DNA of 64,000 bases, taken from a bacterium. GTDB lineage: Bacteria; SZUA-79; Acidulodesulfobacterales; Acidulodesulfobacteraceae. The position numbers and the translations under genes are program-made. Within the stretch, counting starts at the first letter, position 1. Each line of letters opens with the position of its first letter. The notes beneath the pieces were generated by a model. That model saw only the letters and a list, made by a program, of their open reading frames with translations, searched no databases and was not told the origin of the DNA. Location: positions 62,001 to 126,000 of the forward strand of contig QIJE01000028.1 in the NCBI GenBank assembly GCA_003232385.1. The letters are read 5' to 3'. Of this stretch, positions 36,343 to 43,224 are shown piece by piece.

Positions 36343-36996
36343 ATGTCGTATGAATATGGATTTGATAGATTTCATCTTGGGGAGGAAAGGGCTTCCAGAG
36401 TTACTCTAAAATCATCCACTCCAAAATATTCGATGAAAGTAAACATGGATAGATGCATAGGCTGTATGTCGTGCGAGGTTTCATGCAAGAAGGAGCATAA
36501 TCTTCCGGTCGGACCTCGTAGAATGAGAGTAATACAGGTAGGTCCTTATTTTGTAAAAAAAGGGCAGTTAAGGACGGTTTATCTTCCCATGAATTGTTTT
36601 CATTGCGATGATGCCGCGTGCGTAAAGGCTTGTCCTACCGGTTCTATGCAAAAGCGGTCCGACGGTGTAGTTTTTAACGATCCCAATACGTGTATCGGCT
36701 GTAAATCTTGCATACAGGCTTGTCCTTTCGGTTCTCCGCAGTTTAACGATGCAACCGGAAAGGTAACTAAATGTGATTATTGCAGGCACAGGATAGATAA
36801 AGGGCTTTTACCGGCTTGTGTTACTTTATGCCCTACCGATGCCTTGTGGTTTGGAAATATAAACAGAATATCGACGGTTGATAGAGAGAAAACGGCGAGA
36901 AAATTGACTGAGCATCTTTTCGGATTCGTTACTCCTCCTTCCGGCATGGGTACTTCTTCTGTTAATGATACCGATAATCCGGTTAAAGTAGGTTAA
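36343..36996 (+). CDS. Four-cluster ferredoxin subunit (DmsB/PsrB/NrfC type)
   Basis: This protein of 217 residues carries four [4Fe-4S] binding sets typical of the electron-transfer subunit of DMSO-reductase-family enzymes: CIGCMSCEVSC near residue 38, CFHCDDAACVKACP, CIGCKSCIQACP and CDYC..CVTLCP. It should wire the preceding Mo/W subunit to its redox partner. No NrfD/PsrC membrane anchor follows, and neither subunit has a Tat signal, so a soluble complex, perhaps with the HdrB-like protein, is implied. The ATG follows a good AGGAG site. Confidence 0.93.
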   Translation: MSYEYGFDRFHLGEERASRVTLKSSTPKYSMKVNMDRCIGCMSCEVSCKKEHNLPVGPRRMRVIQVGPYFVKKGQLRTVYLPMNCFHCDDAACVKACPTGSMQKRSDGVVFNDPNTCIGCKSCIQACPFGSPQFNDATGKVTKCDYCRHRIDKGLLPACVTLCPTDALWFGNINRISTVDREKTARKLTEHLFGFVTPPSGMGTSSVNDTDNPVKVG

Positions 36997-37088
36997 ACCG
37001 GATATTTATATATTATAATTTAAACCCTCAAGGGATTAAATTAATTTTAGTAAAATATGAGAATTTAATAAAGATGGAGGTTGATTTT

Positions 37089-37334
37089 ATGGCAGACATA
37101 GGGGTAATAGGAACTATTTATAATGCTCCAATCAGAGTCGAATATATAAACGGAGATTTTGATAAAGCTGAAGCAATTTTAAAAAAAGTCGATATTCATA
37201 TTTTAGGAAGAAACGTAGCGAGTGTAACGCCTTATCATGCTACTATATTTGTCGGCTTAAAGGATGAAGAAAAATCATTAGTTTTAATTAAAAAAGCAGG
37301 CATTAAAACATACCCGATAGAGCCTTATTTTTAA
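37089..37334 (+). CDS. Small orphan protein in the molybdoenzyme operon
   Basis: This soluble protein of 81 residues is not one I recognise. It shows alternating strands and helices (VIGTIYNAPIRVEYING, a helix about residues 28-38, ATIFVGL, a helix, TYPIEPYF), a pattern compatible with a small alpha/beta fold. There are no Cys residues, so it does not bind Fe-S. The start is ATG 37089 because TGGAGGT lies nine bases upstream; an ATG at 37074 overlaps that site. A terminator follows, so it is the last gene of the HdrB-Mo-FeS operon and may be an accessory or chaperone of that enzyme. Confidence 0.7.
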   Translation: MADIGVIGTIYNAPIRVEYINGDFDKAEAILKKVDIHILGRNVASVTPYHATIFVGLKDEEKSLVLIKKAGIKTYPIEPYF

Positions 37335-37360
37335 TATCTAAAATATCTATAGATGAAAGT

Positions 37361-37386
37361 AAGCCGCCGATTTCTACCGGCGGCTT
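37361..37386 (+). terminator. Rho-independent-like terminator after the molybdoenzyme operon
   Basis: AAGCCGCCG (37361-37369) and CGGCGGCTT (37378-37386) form a perfect nine-pair GC-rich stem with an eight-base loop, followed by CTATATTTTAATATTT. It separates the enzyme operon from the cofactor genes. Confidence 0.75.
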
Positions 37387-37418
37387 CTATATTTTAATAT
37401 TTATGGTTATACATAATT

Positions 37419-38708
37419 ATGAACGATAAAACGGCAAAAAAATTATTTGAGATCGCAGAAAAAAATATTAAAAAGGTAAGCGGAGTTGAAAATATACCCG
37501 TCGAAGACGGTTTAGGCAGGGTTATATCTAAAGATATTGTTCCGAATAATAATGTTCCTCCCTTCACAAGGTCTGCAGTTGACGGTTTTGCCTTAATGTA
37601 TTCCGATTTTTCCGACAAGAAACTGAAAATATTTAAGGTCAAAGATCAAATTACCGCCGGCTATTCTAAGGAATTGATGCCGTTAAATTCAGGGGAGGCA
37701 GCATTTGTTACGACCGGAGCCCCTGTTCCTCCCAATGCCGACAGTGTCGTGTTGATAGAAGACGCAAAAGAATATTCTAACGGATTTATGACATATGAAA
37801 AAGAAGTAGAAAAAGGTTCCTACATATCGCCTGTAGGCGATGATATCGCGGCCGGGGAGATATTATTTAAAAAAGGTCATAGAATAAGATTTTGTGATAT
37901 CGCGGCGTTATCGGGTATAGGCTTAGGCCGTGTGCCTGTTTATAAAAAACCGGTAGTTGGAATATTGTCCGGAGGAAATGAGTTGGTTTCACCGGGGGAA
38001 AGCCTCGGCAGAAATGAAATTTACAATATAAATACGACGGCGCTTAAATCTCTCGTTAAAGATGCAGGAGGTATTCCGGAGGTTATAGGCGTAGTAGAGG
38101 ATAAATTAGAAAAATTGGTCGAGATTTTTAAAACTGCCGATAACTCTCAAAAATACGACTTAATAATTTCAACCGGTGGGACCGGTGCCAGTTTTTTGGT
38201 CTTAGAAAATAAAGAGATTACTAATTTTTATGATTTAGTCCCCTCTGCCGTAGAGAAAACCGGTAAATTGTTGTTTCACGGAGTTAGATTAGTGCCTGGA
38301 AAACCGACTTCTTTTGGGGTTTTAGACAAAGGGACTCCCATATTTGCCCTTGCCGGATGGCCGTATTCCGTTCTAATAACATTTGATCTTTTTGTAAGGC
38401 CGTATATTCAGAAATCGATGAACACCGAAAACGCATATAAGAGATATCCGACCGTCAAGGCGACTCTTAAAAAAGACATTTTTAAAGAAGAAGGCGTTAG
38501 AAAATATTTTCAAGTAAAGTTGACTAAAGAGAAAAATGGTAACTTGCTTGCTTCCGTGATGCCGGCTCCCAAGCCTCCTTCCGCAGCAAGGTCTTTAAGT
38601 CCCATGATAAATGCGGACGGCAGTTTCGTTGCAAAAGAGTCTTCTACGTTTATTAAGGCCGGTAGCACTATAGATGTCGTGTTAAGCGATTATGAGATTG
38701 ACGATTAA
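37419..38708 (+). CDS. moeA: MoeA-like molybdopterin molybdenumtransferase, divergent
   Basis: This protein of 429 residues has MoeA domain order: domain I with NNVPPFTRSAVDGFAL (the substrate Asp), domain II with TTGAPVPPNADSVVLIED, the MogA-like domain III (about residues 180-330) and a C-terminal beta domain. It inserts Mo or W into adenylylated molybdopterin. Domain III reads STGGTGASFLV where most MoeA have GGxSxGxxD, so that Asp is lost, and AGWPYS replaces PGNPVS. The fold otherwise looks intact. It may be tungsten-preferring or a functionally shifted paralogue. moaA overlaps its end. Confidence 0.88.
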   Translation: MNDKTAKKLFEIAEKNIKKVSGVENIPVEDGLGRVISKDIVPNNNVPPFTRSAVDGFALMYSDFSDKKLKIFKVKDQITAGYSKELMPLNSGEAAFVTTGAPVPPNADSVVLIEDAKEYSNGFMTYEKEVEKGSYISPVGDDIAAGEILFKKGHRIRFCDIAALSGIGLGRVPVYKKPVVGILSGGNELVSPGESLGRNEIYNINTTALKSLVKDAGGIPEVIGVVEDKLEKLVEIFKTADNSQKYDLIISTGGTGASFLVLENKEITNFYDLVPSAVEKTGKLLFHGVRLVPGKPTSFGVLDKGTPIFALAGWPYSVLITFDLFVRPYIQKSMNTENAYKRYPTVKATLKKDIFKEEGVRKYFQVKLTKEKNGNLLASVMPAPKPPSAARSLSPMINADGSFVAKESSTFIKAGSTIDVVLSDYEIDD

Positions 38709-39558
38709 AAATATGAAACAATATTTATTTAAAGCATTTGACGATATAGGGGATGAATATAGGCGAAATAGATTTGAATTTAAAGTTCCGTCTTTAAGGG
38801 TATCTCTGACGGGTGATTGCAACGAAAATTGTTTTTATTGTCACAACGAAGGAATTTCTAAGGGGTCGTCGTCGATTATTACTACCGGAGATATCATAAA
38901 CACAATATATGCATTGAGGGGATACGGTCTTAAAAAGATAAAATTTACCGGCGGAGAGCCGCTTTTATTTGCAGATTTAAAAAATCTTTTATATAAAATT
39001 AAACATATTTCGGACATAAGCATATTTATTACTACAAACGGGACGCTGATAAAAAAAAGAATAAAGGATTTGAGCCCTAACATAATAAAAAAAATATCGG
39101 TAAGTCTTGACACACTTGATGCTGGAGTTTATAAATTTATAACCGGAAAGAATATGCTCGAGGAGGTTTTAGCGGGTATTAATACATTAAAAAAAGGCGG
39201 TTATAGCGTAGAAATAGATAATCTTTTACTAAAGGGTTTAAATACTAATAAAAAATGCTTGAAAAGGATAATAGACTATTGTACGGGAAATGGATTTGAT
39301 TTGCAATTTATTGAGTTGTCGGATAAAATATCCGCCCCTTATTATCTAAAATATCATGCCGATCCCATAAGAATATTACAAAAAGCCGGTTTAAATTTTG
39401 ATCCGGAAAGGTCTAATGATAGACAATTTTTCAAGGTAAACGGAGTTAAGGTGACCGTTTGCAGAAGTATAAAGGATTTGGACAAATCTTCAAACGGAAG
39501 ATGCGGCGGCTTGAGGCTGCTCCCGGACGGTTTCTTAAAAGATTTTTTTTATGAATAA
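38692..39558 (+). CDS. moaA: MoaA-like radical SAM protein with degenerate C-terminal cluster
   Basis: This radical SAM protein of 288 residues has the CNENCFYCHNEG SAM-cluster motif near residue 43 and FTGGEPLL. MoaA converts GTP to 3',8-cyclo-GTP in molybdopterin synthesis. The C-terminal end reads GRCGGLRLLPDGFLKDFFYE, where MoaA has CxxCNRLRLTxDGKLKPCL. Only one of three cluster-ligand Cys remains, and the terminal GG tail is absent, making it about 40 residues short. It may be a MoaA paralogue with altered chemistry. Start at 38692 overlaps moeA by 17 bases; ATG 38713 is an alternative. Confidence 0.8.
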   Translation: MRLTIKNMKQYLFKAFDDIGDEYRRNRFEFKVPSLRVSLTGDCNENCFYCHNEGISKGSSSIITTGDIINTIYALRGYGLKKIKFTGGEPLLFADLKNLLYKIKHISDISIFITTNGTLIKKRIKDLSPNIIKKISVSLDTLDAGVYKFITGKNMLEEVLAGINTLKKGGYSVEIDNLLLKGLNTNKKCLKRIIDYCTGNGFDLQFIELSDKISAPYYLKYHADPIRILQKAGLNFDPERSNDRQFFKVNGVKVTVCRSIKDLDKSSNGRCGGLRLLPDGFLKDFFYE

Positions 39559-39594
39559 CAATGAAAACAATAAATTACGGGAAAGGTTAATACT

Positions 39595-40083
39595 ATGATC
39601 GTGGAGTTAATAGGGAAAGAAGCGGGTTTAACATTTGAATGCATACATGTAGTCCCCGGTAGGGGAGATTGTTCTAGAATGCATCCACATTTTCATTACG
39701 TAAACGTACTGGTTGACGGCGAGTTTGACGACAAAAGAAGAATAGTTCATCTATATAATTTAAAGGCGATAATAAAAAGAATATGTTATACGTTCGAGGA
39801 TAAAATATTAGTCGCCGATTATCCCGAAATAATTCAACGAATTGCCGTTGAAGACTCACACTACCGGATAGAGATAAATAATAAGTCTTATTTTATTCCC
39901 GAAGCCGATGTTTTTAAAATAAAAATTCCTTCCCTTAATATAGAAGACTTGACGGTTTATTTTGCGGACGAACTTGCAAAAGATTTAAAAAATAGTGAAA
40001 TGTCGAACACTTTAAATTATTTTGAAGTCGTTTTGAGCGAAGGCCACGGACAGAGAGGTAAAATTAGGATTGATTTGAAATAA
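39595..40083 (+). CDS. 6-pyruvoyl-tetrahydropterin synthase/QueD-like protein
   Basis: This protein of 162 residues matches the pterin-synthase T-fold: a first Zn-ligand His in ECIHVVPG, then the catalytic Cys and two more ligands in GDCSRMHPHFHY (compare KCxxLHGH in QueD), the RIVHLYNLKAIIKRI helix in the position of VDFGDLK, FEDKILVADYP (compare LDHKLLN), and a late Glu-His stretch LSEGHGQRG. Family members turn 7,8-dihydroneopterin triphosphate into pterin products. Its place between moaA and mobA suggests a role in a pterin cofactor path, rather than in queuosine. AAAGG precedes the ATG. Confidence 0.75.
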   Translation: MIVELIGKEAGLTFECIHVVPGRGDCSRMHPHFHYVNVLVDGEFDDKRRIVHLYNLKAIIKRICYTFEDKILVADYPEIIQRIAVEDSHYRIEINNKSYFIPEADVFKIKIPSLNIEDLTVYFADELAKDLKNSEMSNTLNYFEVVLSEGHGQRGKIRIDLK

Positions 40084-40092
40084 AACATAGAT

Positions 40093-41073
40093 ATGATAAG
40101 TAGTATTATACTTGCCGGTGGCGAGTCGAAAAGATTCGGTGAAGATAAGGCTTTTTTTAAGTTTGACGGTGCATCGTTTTTAGAAAGAGTTTTACGTGTC
40201 GCTGCGGAAGTGAGCGACGATATAGCCGTCTGTGTAAGGGAAGAAAGTAAAGTAAAAGATTATGATAGGGAAATAAAGAGGATTACGGGGAACGGCTTAA
40301 GCAGAAACGATAAAGATTTGGTTGTTAGAATAATTCCGGATGATAAAAATTGTGGCATTAAGGGTCCTATGAGGGGTATTTATAGCTCTGTAGGGTGTTT
40401 AAGCGGAGAATCAATTTTAGTCATGGAGTGCGATGCTCCTTTTTTCAATGCGGATGCGGCAAAAGAACTGATAAAAACAATAAAATCGGAAAATGTTAAG
40501 GCTGTTGTCCCATTACAGCCGGATTCTACAGTGGAGCCTCTCCTTGCATGCTATAAAAGAAAAGACACACTTTGCCTGCTTGATATGTTGAATAATTATG
40601 CTTTGAACCTCGGGGATGATTTTTTGTTCAACGATTCCGTTAACATTTTAAGGTTTTTGTCATCTGTTTATTATTACAATATTTTAGATATGGTTAAATC
40701 TAATAAAAAATTAAAACCTGATATATTTATAAACATGAACAGCAAAAAAGAATTGGAAACATACATGTCCAATAAAAGAATACCGTGCAGGGGCATTGCA
40801 AAAAGCGTTAAAATTAAAAAGACTAATAGATTTTTCGATTTGACAAGCCCTAAGGGCACACCTTACGGAATATTAGCAAAAGCACTATATTACTGGTGGG
40901 TCTATGCCAAAACTAAAAATGATATATACGCCATAAAGTCATTTGAGTATTTTAAAAAAGACGGCTCAATGTATTTTAATAACGGATTAGATTTTATGGG
41001 TGGTAAAATCTTAAAATTATTGCCTGGTCGGTTCAATATCTTAATGCAAACAAAAAAAGAGGTTTTTTTATGA
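40093..41073 (+). CDS. mobA: MobA-like molybdenum cofactor guanylyltransferase with C-terminal extension
   Basis: This protein of 326 residues has a nucleotidyltransferase domain (about 1-225): LAGGESKRFGEDKA at the N-terminus, KGPMRGI, and VMECDAPF (compare ACDMPF), with VEPLLACYKR. MobA attaches GMP to Mo-molybdopterin to form the bis-MGD needed by the upstream catalytic subunit. About 100 further residues (KRIPCRGIAKSVKI to the end) have no counterpart in ordinary MobA and are unrecognised. The stop overlaps the ferredoxin start (ATGA), so translation is coupled. Confidence 0.83.
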   Translation: MISSIILAGGESKRFGEDKAFFKFDGASFLERVLRVAAEVSDDIAVCVREESKVKDYDREIKRITGNGLSRNDKDLVVRIIPDDKNCGIKGPMRGIYSSVGCLSGESILVMECDAPFFNADAAKELIKTIKSENVKAVVPLQPDSTVEPLLACYKRKDTLCLLDMLNNYALNLGDDFLFNDSVNILRFLSSVYYYNILDMVKSNKKLKPDIFINMNSKKELETYMSNKRIPCRGIAKSVKIKKTNRFFDLTSPKGTPYGILAKALYYWWVYAKTKNDIYAIKSFEYFKKDGSMYFNNGLDFMGGKILKLLPGRFNILMQTKKEVFL

Positions 41074-41354
41074 ATAAAAATAAGCTTACAAATTTGAATG
41101 AAGATCTAAAGAAAAACCGGACGGAAATAATGCTGTATCCTTCTAAATGCGATGGTTGCGAGGGTGAAGGATTTATGGCGTGTGTTAAGGCGTGCGAAAC
41201 GCACATGAATAAAAAATACGGCTCTAAATATACGGGAGCGCGTATTAATATAAAGAAAAAAGCGGGTAAATTTTTTCCGATAATATGTCATAACTGCGAA
41301 GAGCTTGCATGCCCGGTGCAAGATATAAAGACTTGGAATCCGGCTGGACTATAA
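41070..41354 (+). CDS. Multi-cluster ferredoxin, N-terminal part before a frameshift
   Basis: This reading frame of 94 codons contains CDGCEGEGFMACVKAC and CHNCEELACP, the first half of a four-[4Fe-4S] electron-transfer protein like those of aldehyde oxidoreductase and DMSO-reductase systems. The second motif should read C-x2-C-x4-C-x3-CP, but only C-x2-C-x4-CP is present, and the frame then departs (QDIKTWNPAGL, stop). About four residues and a few bases appear to be lost near 41320-41335, a spot flanked by CTTGCA and TGCAAG. The downstream part continues in another frame. Confidence 0.75.
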   Translation: MNKNKLTNLNEDLKKNRTEIMLYPSKCDGCEGEGFMACVKACETHMNKKYGSKYTGARINIKKKAGKFFPIICHNCEELACPVQDIKTWNPAGL

Positions 41355-41608
41355 CCAACTATAAGAAATGTGTCGGATGCTGGATGTGTATAACGTCTTG
41401 TCCGTTTGGAGCAATTGAAAGAGTGAGCGACGGTCATTTTGCATCTAAGTGCGACGGGTGCGTGGGAGAAGACGTGCCAAAGTGTGTAGAGGCATGTAAG
41501 AAAGGGGCTTTAAAAAAGATGGGTATCAAAAATTATTCATATGAAAGAAGGCTTATGGTAGCAAAAAAAATTTACGGACCGTATATAAAATCCAATACAA
41601 AAGAATAA
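41309..41608 (+). CDS. Multi-cluster ferredoxin, C-terminal part in the shifted frame
   Basis: This frame supplies the other half: GARYKDLESG continues the ferredoxin pattern, followed by CVGCWMCITSCPFGAI and CDGCVGEDVPKCVEACKKGAL, two more Fe-S sets. The nominal ATG at 41309 lies inside the conserved motif of the first part and has no ribosome site, so it is not an independent gene. If the protein is intact in the living cell, it has about 185 residues and passes electrons to or from the FAD protein that starts 17 bases downstream. Confidence 0.75.
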   Translation: MPGARYKDLESGWTITNYKKCVGCWMCITSCPFGAIERVSDGHFASKCDGCVGEDVPKCVEACKKGALKKMGIKNYSYERRLMVAKKIYGPYIKSNTKE

Positions 41609-41624
41609 AAAAGGGGATTAGATT

Positions 41625-42950
41625 ATGAGATATGTTATTATTGGGAATTCATATGCAGGTTTGTCCTGCGCCGAGGCTATAAGAAGATTTGATAAAACCG
41701 GAGAAGTTATTATTATGTCCGATGAAAAACATAGAGCATATGCGAGGCCTCTCATATCATATTATTTAGAGGGCAAGGCAACTGATGAGACCATTTGTTA
41801 TAAGGATGAAGATTATTACGAAAAGAATAATTTTACGCTGATGATTGGAAAAAAAGCGGTTTCCATTAATACCGTTGCCAAAAAAGTAATCGTTGAGGGC
41901 AGTGACGATTTAGATTACGATAAACTTTTCATAGGTCCGGGCGGAACTCCTTTTATACCGCCGATTGACGGGTTTAACCCCGACTCCCCTATGATGGGAA
42001 CATTTACGAAATTCGACGATGCTAAAAAGATGGAAAAAGCGGCTAAAGATGTTAAGCGCAAAGAAGCTATAGTGATAGGCGGCGGATTGATAGGCTTAAA
42101 GGCGTCGGAGGGGTTAAGAGCGCTGGGTCTTCACGTTACGATAGTAGAGTTGCTGCCACGCGTTTTGGGTCTGGCATTAGACGAGGTGTCCGGAAATATC
42201 ACGGCGAAAAGATTAAATAAAAACGGTATAGATACGGCAACCGGCGAAACCGTTACGAAAATTAATTTAGACGAATCGGGTAACCCGACGAGCGTAGTAT
42301 TGAAAAGCGGTAAAGAATTGTCGGCAGATATTGTAGTAGTCGGCGTAGGTGTAAGACCTAATATCGGATTTCTTGAGGGTAGCGGAATAAAAATAGATAG
42401 GGGTATTATCGTAGATAAGACAATGATGACAAGCGTCAAGGACGTTTATGCGGGCGGAGACGCTACCGTTATTTACGATGTAATAAATAAACGCCCGAAT
42501 ATTATCGCTATTGTTCCGCTTGCATGCGAGGAAGGCAGAGTGGCAGGCACGAATATGGCGGGCGTTTATAGGGAATATCCCGGCGGAATGGGATTGAATT
42601 CAGTCGAGATATACGGGTTGCCTATAGTAACTATAGGGTTAACTAACCCGGCCAACGAATCGCAGAAGGTATATATCTTTCAGGATGATAATATTTACAG
42701 AAAATTTGTTTACGACGGGGAAGTTCTCGTAGGGGCTATTTTGCTTGGGGATATTGCCGGAAGCGGAATATTGTCCGCAATTATTAGACAGGGCTTGAAA
42801 TGTCTTGAATATAAAGATGAATTTTTGAACGGAAATATATACTCGTTTGTTATAGATAGTGAGTTTGAGATATACAATATCAACAAAGGGTATGCCGTAA
42901 AGAGTTATCCTGAGGATTTACCGGAGTTTTCAAGGACAAATTGGAGATAA
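41625..42950 (+). CDS. FAD/NAD(P)-dependent disulfide-type oxidoreductase
   Basis: This flavoprotein of 441 residues has two Rossmann sites: GNSYAGLSCAEAIRR at the N-terminus for FAD, VIGGGLIGLKASEGLRALGLHVTIVE near residue 148 for NAD(P)H, and the second FAD segment DVYAGGDATV near residue 277. There is no CxxxxC redox pair, so it is the rubredoxin/ferredoxin reductase or NADH-oxidase kind. Placed behind a four-cluster ferredoxin it resembles the FAD subunit of aldehyde oxidoreductases (AorC), but no tungsten catalytic subunit lies beside it. It likely couples ferredoxin and NAD(P)H. Confidence 0.85.
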   Translation: MRYVIIGNSYAGLSCAEAIRRFDKTGEVIIMSDEKHRAYARPLISYYLEGKATDETICYKDEDYYEKNNFTLMIGKKAVSINTVAKKVIVEGSDDLDYDKLFIGPGGTPFIPPIDGFNPDSPMMGTFTKFDDAKKMEKAAKDVKRKEAIVIGGGLIGLKASEGLRALGLHVTIVELLPRVLGLALDEVSGNITAKRLNKNGIDTATGETVTKINLDESGNPTSVVLKSGKELSADIVVVGVGVRPNIGFLEGSGIKIDRGIIVDKTMMTSVKDVYAGGDATVIYDVINKRPNIIAIVPLACEEGRVAGTNMAGVYREYPGGMGLNSVEIYGLPIVTIGLTNPANESQKVYIFQDDNIYRKFVYDGEVLVGAILLGDIAGSGILSAIIRQGLKCLEYKDEFLNGNIYSFVIDSEFEIYNINKGYAVKSYPEDLPEFSRTNWR

Positions 42951-42956
42951 AATCGT

Positions 42957-43190
42957 ATGGATTTTAATAGTTATTACGGCGGAAACGAAGCTGAATTGAA
43001 AATAATTATTGAACAATTGTTGCTTGAGGCAAGGAATGTCGACGAGGAAAATTTCGGCAAATGGTACGAAAAGAAGAGAAGAGTTTTCAATATAGGCGTT
43101 AAAAAAGCCCCTACTAAAGAAGAATTTATAAAATATCTTAATTGCGCGCTAAGTTTGCATTTAAGCGGTAATAAGCCGTATTTTAGTTAG
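42957..43190 (+). CDS. Small conserved-looking orphan protein
   Basis: This protein of 77 residues starts six bases after the FAD oxidoreductase. It is mostly helical (EAELKIIIEQLLLEARN; EEFIKYLNCALSLHLSG), charged, with one Cys and no membrane segment. I do not recognise it. The tight spacing on both sides suggests it is co-translated with the oxidoreductase and mobB, perhaps as a small subunit or assembly helper. Confidence 0.6.
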   Translation: MDFNSYYGGNEAELKIIIEQLLLEARNVDEENFGKWYEKKRRVFNIGVKKAPTKEEFIKYLNCALSLHLSGNKPYFS

Positions 43191-43224
43191 CGTTTAAGCG
43201 TTAAGGAAATAAAGGCGGTTTAAT

